This document shows positions 50,891 through 63,180 of a stretch of DNA of 64,000 bases, one piece after another. The notes under the pieces were generated by a model, which worked only from the letters and a program-made list of their open reading frames with translations, had not been told where the DNA came from and did not search any database. Within the stretch, counting starts at the first letter, position 1; each line of letters begins with the position of its first letter. Origin of the DNA: Bigelowiella natans CCMP2755 (lineage: Eukaryota; Cercozoa; Chlorarachniophyceae); contig ADNK01001596.1 in assembly GCA_000320545.1 (NCBI GenBank), positions 1-64,000 of the forward strand, written 5' to 3'. The position numbers were made by a program, and so were the translations under genes.

Positions 50891-53394
50891 TCACGAGCTT
50901 CTGGAATGAAGTTTGATAAGGTAATCAACTATTGCATCTTCTATTTCCCTTCCCTGGGATGTTTCCACTTTCAAGACTTCAATTTTAGAAGACTGCACTA
51001 TGCTGACTTCTCTATACCGGGAATGAAGCTCATTTGCTACAACCGCATCCATTCCATACTTAGCTATCGCCCTGAATGCATAAGTAATCATTTGGCGCAA
51101 AACTGAGGAATATCATTATTCGCACCTCTGAGCTTTCTTGATGAGTAAGTTCAGGTCTGTCTCTAGCTTAAAGGAGACGCAGAAAACTTCAGGTGCCCAA
51201 CTTGAACGCAACACGCCCAACAACCTATGTGAGGAGGGGAAAAGATTGCGTGGGATTATGATTTTCTTGACTTTCACCCTCTCACATATGCTGCAAATTC
51301 GGACCAAAGGTTCAACATTCAATCAAGAGTATTATGTATCGATATTTCGTGATCGTTTGTCGCCTTTCGCATATCGTCGGCATCGTTGTCGAGATGAATA
51401 CTAATTCCAACTTTGGGGTTTGCTGTAGGACAAGGTGGAGAGGGCCGTCTCTAGATTGAATCTTCACGATCGTAGTAGCAGCAGAAGTAGCAGGGGGGAA
51501 AACGATATTGTTTAATTCGACATCAGTGTTATTATCACTCAATTTTTTTTAAAGCATTTCACGTTACTTCCTTTTATCAGACATCTCTCTCTTAGTGGTG
51601 AATTTGATCACATTTGGTATCCTATAGGCACCATCATATCTAAGCTATTTCTCGCCCACCCCACCTTATGTGTTGGCTGATCCGTCATGAAAAAATCCGA
51701 CACTGCCGCGGAGAAGTACATCATGCTGTTTTCCCATTTATACACAAACTTTGTCAGTGACGACGAAAAAGTCTCCGTTTTGGCTTGTCGTTACCCGTTG
51801 GATCCTGCGAGCTGTGTCGCTCTTGCAGCCAAGCTGTATTGAGAAAATGTCCAACATCCCATTTAGTAATAGACCGCGTACGATGATATCGTGTATGCTC
51901 GTGTTTATTGCGAAACTGGTAAACATCACCCTCACCGTAGGAGGAAGAAGTACTCATCACACGACTCAAATTCCACCGATTGCAATAGGCCTTTTTCCAC
52001 CAAAGAACATACCCGTTGGCACAGCAGATTGTCAGTAACGTGTAGTCAAAGCTATCGATTAAGAATATTGGATGATCACTTGGGAAAACTAATATGTTCC
52101 TTGTTCTTCACGTTAGATCACCTTTTTCTTTGATTGTATGGAATTGGCGGATGTTGTCCACCGTTGCTTCCGTGAGCTCTAAGGATACCACGTTCTTGCC
52201 CTTCGCGTCTGGAATATCGATGAAACACCATCAATCCTATCACCCTCTGTCCGCATGCTTGTTCTTCGAATCTCGAATGTCCTTTGCTACATCATTAGGA
52301 TACATTCGCGCAGTTGCCGTTATGATAGCAGTTTTTACCTACCGAGTGCTACCGAGCTGAGGAGGTTGTGGTCAACGTAACGAGACTTCAAGTCCTTTTG
52401 TATGTGTCTGGCAAACGCGTCGACGGACCCCTTTCGTCGCAAGTATAAGACTGCGTATCCTTTCTACTTCAAGAGGAGGAGAGGGAGGAGGAGAGACACA
52501 TATGACTAAATCAAACCGCCTACCAGCTTTCTGCCTAAGAATTCGGAATGGAGGCAACATCCTCGAAAGAGGGAGATTCGTGCGTCTTCTTTATGGAAAC
52601 GCGAGGGCAATAACAACAACAAGAAGAACAACCTTGAGGAAGTATTCCACAGATATAGCTGCGCGGGTCCCAGTGCTGAAGTTATCGATGAACCGAACGG
52701 TGTTCTTTTCTAACGGGACTGACCACCATCATTACGCAGGAAGGGGGGGAGGGGGGAAGCACAAACGAGCTATATGTTACCGAAAGAAAACAAGCCCCCA
52801 CTAAGAGCATTCTCATGCAATGAGAGGGAAATCGATCCATGATCATACAGCAATGTGCAAGAATAGCCATCATCTATCTAACAGCTCAATCGGCTGATGC
52901 AATCCCCAGTTACCTGTAGTGCCTCCACCAGTAACGCATACTATCTTTCTCCCGGCTTTAAGATGCGACCGAACGAACTTGCTCATCTTCTTCTCCATTC
53001 TAATTGCATAAAAGGCGAAAGAGATGAGATTGGGGGGAAGATAAGAATGGATCTGGACCCTTCTCACCCTTTTTCGTCGATAGGGGATTCTGTTCTTCGA
53101 AAGTACTCTTCATGTGTTATTGGGCCATCGTTATCCTTTGTATGTCGTCCTGATATGGTATGATCTCGTCGTAAACAGTTCCATTCATGCATCATTCCAG
53201 TATCCTTTGCTGTTGTCGTCGTACCACTTTCTTCTCCCCCCCCCCCCCCCTCCCACACACGCACACAGATAGAGGCAAGCAGGTACTATTGAAGAATAAG
53301 CTCTACCTTGCGGGGATTTCCGAAAAGGGGCGTTGCTGAGGAACCGCACAAGGGTCACACCCATCACGCCCATGCTGCACGCGAGCGCAGCCAT
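50891..53394 (-). CDS. PPCS: Phosphopantothenoylcysteine synthetase (CoA biosynthesis)
   Basis: Twelve exons on the minus strand: 53394-53307, 53149-53068, 52999-52914, 52718-52633, 52463-52343, 52208-52122, 51990-51936, 51833-51795, 51725-51665, 51461-51412, 51224-51126 and 51071-50891. All phases agree, and the product is 344 residues; the human enzyme has 311. Family motifs are clear: [15 protein letters not shown], the [14 protein letters not shown] loop, [19 protein letters not shown] and VSFKLETD, then [16 protein letters not shown] joins 4'-phosphopantothenate and cysteine, the second step from pantothenate to coenzyme A. Eukaryotic PPCS is a stand-alone protein, as here. The short N-terminal extension ([19 protein letters not shown]) is somewhat hydrophobic and might be a targeting signal. 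The gene is divergent from the lyase gene at 53616, 221 bp away. Confidence 0.93.
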
Positions 53395-53615
53395 GTTATT
53401 CCCGACTTTCCAGTTCAATTCCACCTGCCAATAAATAAAGCCTAAAACATCCTGAATATATAAACATTCAAATTTGACTTGTTTTTGGAGCTGGATTCGT
53501 ATAGCTCCAGAATGATTTAGATAGACAGAATATTATACTACATATATCGATAGATGTCTAAATGTTTATTCTAAGATTTGATCCGACTCGTGCAAGCACA
53601 CATTGCCCCCTCATC
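53395..53615. promoter_or_regulatory. Short bidirectional promoter region PPCS / lyase
   Basis: Only 221 bp separate the start codons of two divergent genes. AT-rich parts (ATATATAAACATTC near 53455 and 53530-53555) could hold core elements, but no motif is certain. Confidence 0.5.
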
Positions 53616-55432
53616 ATGCTTCGTCGCCGTCGTCGTCTACTAGCTTCTCTCCGGAGGGAGGCGATTTGTGGCCGGAGAGCAAAGGCCGCAATTCCACAAC
53701 GTTGTATGTCCAGCAAAGGTAGATCTCGAAATTCTCCTCCCTCCCCCCTCTCTTGGCCATGATTATCATCTCATCTTATCGCATCGACGGTGGTCCCCAA
53801 CAACCCTTGCTCACATAGCAGCGGCCACGCCCTCGCAAAAGCTCCGTAGCTTGCTCGAAAAGGACGGAATTATTACGATGCCGTGCTGTCACGATGGATT
53901 GTCGGTAAGACTTGGGCTCAATGCAACGTCATCGTATCGTCGTCACCATCGCTTGTCTTCACTAACGTCGTTCATGCCATCCCTGCGATCGTTTTTGTAC
54001 TCGACACACCGGTCGCTGTTGCCAGGATTAATCCATCTGCGCTTATCATCCGATTGCTGTTAGGCCGTGCTCATCGAAAGGGCTGGGTTTCCCGCTACCT
54101 TCATGTCTGGCTTTGCTGTATCCGGTAGGAAACCCAGGAAAAACAACTTGCATCTTACCACCTCTAATTGCCGGAGTATACGATGAAATAACCCCCGAGA
54201 TCAGTTTCCTGCCCCCACATTCCCTTGAAAATGCGTTTTATCAGCGAGCTATGGTCTACCCGACACTCAGCTGCTGGGGTTCGCAGAGATGAGGGACGCC
54301 GCTAGTAAAGTGGCTTCCTCCATTTCCATTCCTGTCATTGCAGATGGGGACACGGTAGCAGCAGCAGCAGAGACAAAAGATGGTTTTAGATATTTGGGAG
54401 GAGGCACTTGTTTGCTCTCCATTTTAATGCTTTCCCCCTCCCTCTCTCTCTCTCTCTCTCCCCCCCCCCCTCTGTTCGAAACTGCCTTCTTCACGATAAC
54501 AATTCTAGGGTTATGGCAACGCAATCAACGTCAAGCGCACGATTCGAGGCTACCAACAAGCAGGCGTAGCTTGCATCATGCTCGGTATTGCATAGTCCCT
54601 CACCCTCTCCCCCTATTCCCCCCCCCCCCTTCCCCCTCTCCAACCGTTAGAGTTTACTATTCGCCGATCGATGCTGCCTCTTTCTTTCGACTGCGTAGAG
54701 GACCAAGTTGCCCCTAAACGATGCGGGCACACCCGAGGAAAGCAGGTGGTGGGCAAGGAGGAGGCCATGGCGCGTGTGCAGGCAGCTGTCGATGCGAGAG
54801 AGGAGCATGGGTTGGACATTCTGATCATGGCTCGCACAGATGCTCGAGCCATTGATGGTATCGACTCAGCCATTGAGCGTTGCAAGGGTTTCGTGGACAT
54901 CGGAGCGGATATTACGTTCCTTGAGGCTCCGCAAACAGTGGAGGAGATGCAAAGGTCATATGATTTTTAATGAAAGAGTACGTTTGATTCGAAGCTTCGA
55001 GATCTTTACGAGCACTGATGAAAAGAAATGTGACTACGAGTAGCTCACATTGGTGTCCCCTCCTTTCCAAATAACGGCTCAGATATTGCGCAGAGGTTCC
55101 CGGGTTTAAAATGGCGAATATGTTAGAAAACGGTAAGATGTGATGAGATTATAGCGGAGTAGTAGATGGCAGCAGCTATGATGATATATCTTTATGATGG
55201 ACCATATCCAGGCATAACACCCGTGCTTCCTACTGAGCAGCTCGAAGATATCGGATTCAAAATAGCAGCGTATCCCTTTGCTCTTTTGAACGCATCAATT
55301 GTGGGAATGGCGGAAGCTCTGGAAACCCTCAAGAAGGGGAAATCACCTGAAAATCTACCGTTCAAGGAACTTCAAGATATCGTTGGTTTCACTGCCTACT
55401 TTCAGGAGGAAGAAAAATATGCTACCAAATGA
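53616..55432 (+). CDS. Isocitrate lyase/PEP mutase superfamily enzyme, mitochondrial (methylisocitrate lyase-like)
   Basis: Eight exons, 53616-53718, 53819-53904, 54064-54124, 54245-54354, 54509-54584, 54699-54954, 55083-55132 and 55212-55432, with matching phases give 320 residues. The Arg-rich N-terminus (MLRRRRRLLASLRREA) looks like a mitochondrial presequence. The TIM-barrel enzyme follows: MPCCHDGLS, GLPDTQLLGFAEM, metal-binding DGD (117-119), EDQ (146-148), the lyase signature KRCGH (152-156), MARTDAR, and FKIAAYPFALLNAS. KRCGH with its cysteine is typical of carbon-carbon lyases (2-methylisocitrate and isocitrate lyases) and not of PEP mutase or oxaloacetate hydrolase. The most likely role is 2-methylisocitrate cleavage to pyruvate and succinate in propionate use; dimethylmalate lyase or a related activity is an alternative. 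Confidence 0.92.
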
Positions 55433-56032
55433 ATGAATAGTGCCAATGGCAAAATAGAGCGAAATGCACGACTGGTCTCAGATAACCGTGATTCCATTTA
55501 TAATAGATAACGACTCGGGACGTCAAGATGTATATCGGGCTTCATACAAATATAACAATCCAAATAAGTTGTAATGAAAAAATTTAGCTTTTGTTTCTCT
55601 AGCTAGCTAGTTCTTGCACTGTCTAGCTGTGCATGTCATAAGCGCTATACATGTCATAACTGATATGCGCAACTACGTCTAACTCTGAGCTAGCTAGCTA
55701 GCTAGATCTAAAGATGTCTAGATGTGGCTGCATTAAACATCCACCGATCACAGTCTCGGCAGCACGAGAGCATGCAAGGCGTAATATAGTAATGTCGCGA
55801 TGTACCCACTAGCCCAGACCAGCTCTGATGTTTGATACTACCATCGCACTGCAGGCTCTGGGCTATGAATTACTCTGGCTAGCTGGGCTATGATTTACGG
55901 ACAAAACTAGAAAAGGCAGAACACTGCCCGCACCAATTTTGAACGCTACGCCTACCTAGCTACGTCAGGAGTCGACACTGCTGTGCTACATCATCGGTTC
56001 CATTCGAATTTGCAACAGCATGTAGTCGTTAC

Positions 56033-56068
<36 letters not shown>

Positions 56069-56678
56069 TTGTATAATATATGCATAGTTAAATACATACA
56101 TGCTTAGCATCTAGAGATATCTGCAGCATGATGGCCTATACTCCACATGTGCACACATGTCTCGAAGTTCTTCCGCGTTTTACGTGAAAACTGCAGCGTG
56201 CAGACCAGTAGTTCGAAGCTGCATCTGTCTTGTAATAAACCCTATTCAGAAACAGCTTGCTGGAGGGGGGGGGGTTAAGTATCTGATCTAAATTGGTATC
56301 TTTAGGCGAGAAACTAAGTTTTGCATCATAGAATACATTATAATCTAATCCATGGCCACATATCCCTGCTATGCAATGCGCCTTCTCAACGACCAAACGA
56401 CGACAGCAATTGCGAGTAATATTGCCCCTGTCTTTATATCTACTGGAAATTTCCATCCCCTAAATTAACAGTATCGTGAATCATGGAGAAACAAAGGGTA
56501 TATGGCCGACAAAAATCGCAATGAAAAACAAATTGCACGAATGATGAACGCCCTAGAGCATTGATCTTTACTACGTCACGAAACCGATGTATTCGATATA
56601 TTCGTGTCACAAAGGCAAGGTCATATTTAGGTGGGAATATATACACGACAACTGACGTCATCGTTTTCTCTTCTCGCA
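55433..56678. other. Spacer between convergent genes, with CTAG island and CA repeat
   Basis: 55600-55720 is CTAGCTAG-rich. 56034-56067 is a CA microsatellite. A minus-strand frame at 56136-56456 has no domain. No gene is supported. Confidence 0.5.
56034..56067. repeat. CA microsatellite
   Basis: About 17 CA units in the spacer between the lyase and PAK-like genes. Confidence 0.93.
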
Positions 56679-59238
56679 TCACAAAATTGCACAGTAGATC
56701 CATCTTCTTAGGCACCCGCACACTGTCCCTTCTTCTTCTCCTCTCCTTCTCTTTTTCCTGCTCGGTAGAAGCCTTTGGGCGAGGTCGTTACTTCCAGCAT
56801 CACTGCCGTTTATGTTGTTCTGGTTTCCGATGCTGTCTCTCAAAAGCGTGGTCTCATTTGGAGTGCCAAAGTTTGCAAGGGTCGGATATTTGGACTCAGA
56901 GGCATTATGTATCACCAAACTGCCAGGCCCGTCATCATCATCATCATCGTCGTCGTCATCATCATCTTCAAATGTAGAGGTTTCAGCCCCCGCTCCTTTG
57001 GCTGCTGCCTCATAAGCACGTAGATCTTGGTCATTAACTTTATTTGTGTTACTCTTCTTCTTGGCCTGCCTCAAGCGAGCAAGCTTCTCACTCCGTATGA
57101 CACGCAGACGATTTTTAATCTCGGAGAGTAGGGGAGAGGGGGGGGGCGAGGAGGACATGCACGCCGTTAGCGCTTCAGTGAGAAATGGGTGCGCCATTAG
57201 CTTGGGAGGCAGGGGACGGCTTTCTGGAGTTTTTTTTAGCATATCCGACAGAATGCTATGGAACTCATCTGACCAATGATTGCTGTTGCTAGTGCTGCGG
57301 CTTCGTCCCTCACTTATGCCCCCCTTTGCTTTCCCCTCCCCCTTAGTCGCCTCTCGCAGCTTGGGGGGAGGTTGCCTTGTGATGGCCGTCATTACGTGCA
57401 GGGCGGTGCGGAGATGAGTGTTGGGAGGCACCCCTTCAGCCAGCTCAATGAGGGTAATCCCGAGAGACCAAACGTCTGCATGGTAAGTAGCCCCCGCTCC
57501 CAAGATGACTTCTGGCGGCATCCATAACGGCGATCCAGCGATAGTATTGACCCTGCTTGTGCTGTTCCTTCCCAGTGTTGCAGTGCCCCCTAGGCTCACA
57601 GAGATGCCGAAGTCCGTAAGCTGAGAATAAGTAACTTAGTGCGGCGGCGGACATAGAGGAAGGGATTGGTGGCATTTAAGAAGAAGAACGACTACGGCAC
57701 TACTTTCTTTCAAACTATCGTACGACGGTCCTACCTTTATCTCACCCCGTCCAGTCAGCATAATGTTCCCTGCTTTCAAATCACGATGGATGATCTTCTT
57801 CGAATGCAAGTACTGGAGAGCCCTCATCACATTCGCAGCAATGTATCGTATCTTTGCCTCGTTCAGAGGGCCAAACAGATCGAGCATGTCTCTCAGAGAC
57901 CCGCCATTGCACAGCTCCATTAGTATCCATAGCCTCCTGGACTTATCTGGCCCAGCACACCCGTAGAATGACACAATTCCAGGATGTCGACCTACTCGTG
58001 GAAAGCATATGGGGTAGGGGGGGAAGGGGGGGGATACTCAATTTTATGTGCGTGGGAGAATATAATTGTGATATCAATTGAAACTCGTCAAATCTTTTTT
58101 TCACTTCATGACAACTGTTCTCCCCTTCCCTCCATCTTTCTTCTATTGAGACCAGCGTCATTATCCACTTACATTTCTTAAGGACGTTGATCTCCGCCAT
58201 GATCTCCTTTTGCTTGCTGTCAGTCGCCGCCCAGGCTTGGCCTTTGTATCTATCAGCTTTATCGCCATCTCAAGGTTGCCACCTTTGTGATATCCAACTT
58301 TCACGACACCGAAGGCCCCCTTCCCGAGTGTTTGGCCAAGCTCGAAATCCTCTTCTAGGGTTTTCTTGTTCCATTCGAAATCGGTATTGACGTGCGCCAC
58401 ATGCTTCACGTTAAAGGGGACACTCACCTTTTTGGTGTGTGGAGTTTGTATGTATATAATTTGGATTATTTGTGGACTTTGCTATCGTGATGATGACCAT
58501 GATGATTTTCCTATACGTATCTGGATATTGAAGGAAAACCATCAAGCACTTGAGTTTTAGCATGCATATTTCGTGTTTTGATATTATGTATGCAGTTATC
58601 CTCCATGCAGACTATTTACCCCCTGTTTGTTGTCGAGCGCACCGGTCTGAGCTTGAGAAAGAAGCCACGCATATGCTTTTGCCCATTTGTTCCTCTCCTC
58701 CTCATTGTCACATTGCAGGTCCAGAGTACGGTTGGCAAATACGAGTGAAAAACAGTGGCTGTCCCTCCCCTTATTCAGGCTCTTTCGGAATGCGTCGGTT
58801 TCCCAACCGAGGAGTACATTTTGCAAGTCCTTTATCTTTGCCGAACGGGCGGCAAACGTCTTCAGAATGGAGAGCTTTGAGGCCCATCGAACTTCCTTCA
58901 GGTCACGCGTACACACAACGAAACGTCGGTGCGGCTTCTTCCGTGCCACATGCTTCATGAACACTGCCAAAGGATGAAGTATCGAAGAATCATAATCCAA
59001 ACAGTCATTATTGAGAATTTGTTGATTACAGCTTTAAATATCTACATAAAGAATCTGGTATACCGTTGGGCTTTGTGAGCATCGTACTGTTTCTGAAAGC
59101 CTCTGCCTGCTGCCCCTGCCGGGCGCTACTTGTACGCCGTCTTCGTGCCGATAAATGCTGGTCTGCAGAGGATGAGTCCAAGCCCGCATATGATGATGAT
59201 TCGGAGTAGTGACGGGGCATGGATGGAGGTGGATTCAT
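56679..59238 (-). CDS. PAK/Cla4-like STE20-group protein kinase (PH-CRIB-kinase) with an apparent frameshift
   Basis: Exons on the minus strand: 59238-59064, 58963-58620, 58427-58173, 57991-57735 and 57620-56679, about 657 residues if the frame is mended. Exon 2 holds a PH domain (KKPHRRFVV ... ERNKWAKAYAWLL). Exon 3 opens with a CRIB-like motif (VSVPFNVKHVAHVNTDFEW), which binds Rho-family GTPases such as Cdc42 or Rac, and goes straight into the kinase: glycine loop GKGAFG, Lys in MAIKLI, IHRDLKAGN catalytic loop, DFG, and GSPLWMPPEV. The C-terminus has an acidic run and a Cys-containing tail (VCGCLRRWIYC). PH-CRIB-kinase is the order of Cla4-type PAKs. In exon 3, between MAIKLIDTK and the helix IMAEINVLKKC, the frame changes at about 58240 (one base missing) with no splice site to explain it, so the gene is either a pseudogene or the sequence has an error. 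Confidence 0.85.
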
Positions 59239-59536
59239 GGCCCCTTCCTCTCACTCTAGATGAATCACTGCAAGGTAGGTATCTGAAGGATCGTGTGATT
59301 TGGGTTTTTCCCATCTTCGATGGGAAACCCATTGGAATTTGTTAGTGCGACATGAACACAAGTTGTGCTGCTGCTTGTCGCATAGCAAATTTAGGCAATG
59401 CAATTTTAGTGAAAAAAGGTCATTCGCATGTTTCTAGTATAAAATGTTAACTTGGCATGGCTCCTGTTGTTTTCGGTTGTTGTTTCGGCAGAACGCACCA
59501 AGAGCAGTACCGAAATTCGGAAGCATTCTCTTCTTC
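59239..59536. promoter_or_regulatory. Bidirectional promoter region
   Basis: Start codons of the PAK-like kinase (minus, 59238) and of the coiled-coil gene (plus, 59537) are 298 bp apart and divergent, so both promoters must lie here or overlap 5' UTRs. A TATA-like GTATAAAATG lies near 59437-59446 in plus orientation. Confidence 0.5.
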
Positions 59537-61199
59537 ATGGGGCCAAAGAAGTCGAGAGCTGGCCGCATACGGCGGACTCCCCAACGGAAGAGTAATGCTA
59601 GCGGACAGAAAGAGTCGAATCGGAACGTGCTGTCAAAGAAGGAGATCTCTGAGCTGCTAGAAACCAAAAAGAAGAAGGACGAGAGCCTGAAAAGGTCTGT
59701 TGCTTGTACCTGCACATAAACCAGCTTCGCGGGGTGGACTATCTCTTGTCTCTATTTTTTCATTATGTGATTGGAAATCATAGACTTAAACGACGAAAAT
59801 AATCGAACCGATGCCACTCCCAATCATCTCCAAAAAAATGTATGTTTCGATGCAGCTGTTGATGATGTGTGCCTCACTAATCAGGAAGGCGGAGAACGAG
59901 AGGATAAGGTCGTGGGCTTGCCAAGAGATAGTCTATTTGATTCTCTTCCTCTTCTCCCACCCCTTTCGATCCAAACCGCTACCATACCATCGTACACATA
60001 TCTTGTACTGAGATTTGACTGAAAAAGCAGGTACATGAAGAAAAAGAGAACTCTAAAGGATCTCGAGGTGGGTAGCTACTTGCTACTTGGTAGCCATCTG
60101 CTGCGGCCAGAGATAGAATGCATAACTTATCGCACATCGTACGTGTACTTTAGTGTGGCTCATCATGCTTTTATAATTAATTTGACAGGAGTATGTGTCT
60201 GAGAAATACGACGAGCTCGATGCTCTCGAAAGGCAGCGAAGGTACCACTGCCAAGTAGGGTGTATACCGTGATATCTACCGCTTATGAATTTCTTCCATC
60301 GCTTAACACCAGTTTTGCCTCGATATGTGAACGTTACCTGGTTATACTGATTATCACATTGAAATTTGCATATTTATATAGAAAACTAAAAGGCTGTCCT
60401 TCCTGTGTATTGTCATCGTCCTCGTCCTCCTCATCCCCGTTATCCTTTGCTACCGCACAAACGCCAGGCACTATAATGCACCCATATTCATGATGTTCCA
60501 GTAGAAGAAAAATATTATTTTGTATTTTCCACTCAACTGCCTCTCCCTATTCTCTCCTCTAACTCGACTTCCCCGATTTACTAATCCTGCATTCAGGTAA
60601 TACTACGACGAATCCCAAGGTGGAGGGAGGGGGCGCAGTCGCGACTGCTACAACAATCGGTATTTATCCAACGTCTGCTACTGGGCCTACTCCTCCCGCT
60701 GGAGGAAGAAAAAGAGAGCAGCCAGTTGCAATACCGCTGGCATCGTCTTCGTTGACGGCGTCTTCTTCCTCGTCATCATCCTTGCAGTCAAAATTTAAAG
60801 ACTCTCTAGTCGCGCACAAGGCTATATCCAGGGCTAGAAAAAGATCTTTGTAGGGAAAACACCATTTCATTACGATCATGAGAAGAAGATTTTCCATGAT
60901 TTTATGTTGGCTTGGCCGACATTTTCTCGCCGCAGTGAATAGATATATTTCGAGATAATCCTTCATAGGTGTACAGTTTTAATACCCTCCTGCCTTGCTT
61001 CTTGCTACCCTTTCAGAACATCTATTCTGAGAACAGCATCGACAGCATTGGGTGTTGAAGGTGCTCTTCCCCTCTCCTTCTTCATTCTAATTTATAACGG
61101 AAATTATCACTCTGATAGGGTTAACTCACTCCTACCAGCAGCCAATACAAATGTTCAGCACCCAAACAGCACTCCTATGCCATATTGGGGTGGGAGGAG

Positions 61200-61236
<37 letters not shown>

Positions 61237-62341
61237 GATACGCTTTAGGCTTCACATGCGTGGCAACACTGCATGCATACACAGAAGCCATCATAATTTG
61301 AACGTGTCGGTGTCAGGTGGAGTGTTTGATGATCTCGACGAAATATTCGGAGGCGGCGGCGAGGATGGGGGAAATGATCCATCAGCGGCAGGTGTGAGAT
61401 GCATACATGAATGATATATTGCCTCCTGGCATCCAGTAAAAGTCCTCGTCGGTTTCAGTTTTTGAGGCAGGGACACACAGCTTACATCTGCTCCACTGGT
61501 GTTCTCCTATGTTCTTTGGTGTTGTCGTTTGTGCGGGCTGTCTTAATCCAGAGCTGGATGAGGAGAAGCTGGCATTAGTCGCTGACAGCCTTATTGTTTC
61601 CTACGGGAGGAAGTACTCCGAGGCAAAATTCCTGGTCTTAGCGATAAGAAGAGGACAAATATAGTAACGCCAAGCTATTGGTTTGCCTGTTGGCATTGGT
61701 GTTTGGAAATGGAAATACTACTATGCCCTGCTCCTCTATAATAAGTCTACGTGCGGTATCTGGTGAAATCGAGAGAGTCTTATTGCCCTGCCCTTTGAAT
61801 TGATGGCGGTGGCATGGGTTGTGACACCTGTGCTTCCTCTTGCAGGTTGCGGCTGCAAGAACCCATTCCAGTCTCTGTGCGCCATTTCTGCTGCTTCAGA
61901 TACTCATGTGTGCAGGGTAATGATGGTAGGAACTAATGCGGGAAGGAGGAGGAGAAGTAGGAGGAAGAAAAAGGGAAATCCATCGTATTAATTATCATTT
62001 TTATCACCATTACTACCAACGTCTCTAGGAAAGAGGAGCTTTCGAATCCCAGCACCCTCAGCGGTTGATTCCATCCCCTATCAACCAAGAAAATACATTA
62101 TGCGTAGCCGTAGATACAGCAACCCCTACCCAGCCACATGGTGTGCTCACACGCGTGTACCGCGCACACACTTTCTGCTGTTGCTATCGGTATCAACAGG
62201 TAAGGTAGCAAAAGAAATCCTTTTGAGCAAGGAGCAGATGAAACGTCTCGACGAGCGAAGTCACGCTGCGAGGCTTGAGGTAGGTATATAATGACGATTC
62301 AAGAAGAGGGTGCTAGCAAATAAACTCCTCCCCCCATAGCA

Positions 62342-62378
<37 letters not shown>

Positions 62379-63180
62379 ACACACACACTTACACACATAT
62401 ACACCACATACATACGCTTCACATATTACAATCAGATTCGCAGCCGTGTGGAGGAATTGATGGAACTTGACACAACAAGCAGGGCTATATTCGGCACCAA
62501 CAACACCTACACAGATTTCCAAAATTCTGCAAAGGTCTTAGTAGTTCTTATGATACAAATACGAGAGGGGACAGATAATTGTATTTTTTGTTGTTGTTGA
62601 CCAAGTCGGCATGCATCTACCGGTATAACTTTTATGTCTATAATGCGTGGTTTTTCTAATAATCTGAAGGCTCTAAAAAAGATTCTGCAAAAGTACCCGG
62701 CCAGTAATCGCCCGTTAGAAAGAAAGGTTCTCTCTCCACAAGCTGATGCTTTTGCAGCAAAAGGGACAACAGGCAGATCATCATCATTATCACCGCCAGT
62801 CCCATCATCAGTCCCGCCATCATTGCTGCCACTGCAATCACAAAGAGATGGAGATTTGGAGGGAAGTCGGAGATGGCAAGGTGAGATACAGAGTAGACGT
62901 CTACAAATGGAACAAATTGCAACAAGCCATTATATAAACAAAGTTGTATGTTTATGTTTATCTAGCTTGCCTTGGGACCATAACAGATGTGCTGAGACCA
63001 GATCAGGTTTCGATGCGTGTGCGTTTGTTTATTAACAGTATGGAGAATGGAGCCAATAAATGGAAGCAGGATGGTGATTCCCGACATATTCATTTTGTTC
63101 AGATCGCGGCCATCTGTAGTTACGAGCAAAAGGAGAAGGTGGTTGCACGTTTCGTGAACAGCAACAGCAGTACCTCTTAA
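59537..63180 (+). CDS. Basic coiled-coil protein of unknown function
   Basis: Exons with agreeing phases: 59537-59694, 60031-60067, 60189-60241, (one unresolved step), about 60601-60849, 61017-61060, 61317-61391, 61552-61634, 61846-61916, 62029-62063, 62200-62279, 62436-62534, 62670-62880 and 62966-63180. The N-terminus is very basic (MGPKKSRAGRIRR) and followed by helices (EISELLETKKKKDESLKR). Further on come a Ser-rich part, an acidic Gly-rich block (DDLDEIFGGGGEDGG), helices (EILLSKEQMKRLDERSH; RVEELMELDTTSRAIFG), a Ser/Pro-rich part and a globular-looking end (ITDVLRPDQVSMRVRLFI). No known domain was found. The link between 60241 and 60601 does not fit in phase, so one small exon is missing or the start of the 60601 exon is wrong. 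Confidence 0.6.
61201..61235. repeat. GT microsatellite in intron
   Basis: About 17 TG units in the intron between the exons 61017-61060 and 61317-61391. Confidence 0.93.
62345..62376. repeat. CA microsatellite in intron
   Basis: About 16 CA units in the intron before the exon 62436-62534. Confidence 0.93.

Noticed and set aside
56136-56456. 106-residue minus-strand frame as a last exon of the PAK-like kinase
   Set aside because: No fitting donor site in the preceding exon, and the exon already ends with a plausible stop at 56679.
58227-58290. A short intron explaining the frame change in the PAK-like kinase
   Set aside because: The only GT-AG choice would delete the strand with the catalytic lysine (MAIKLI), which is clearly conserved coding sequence.
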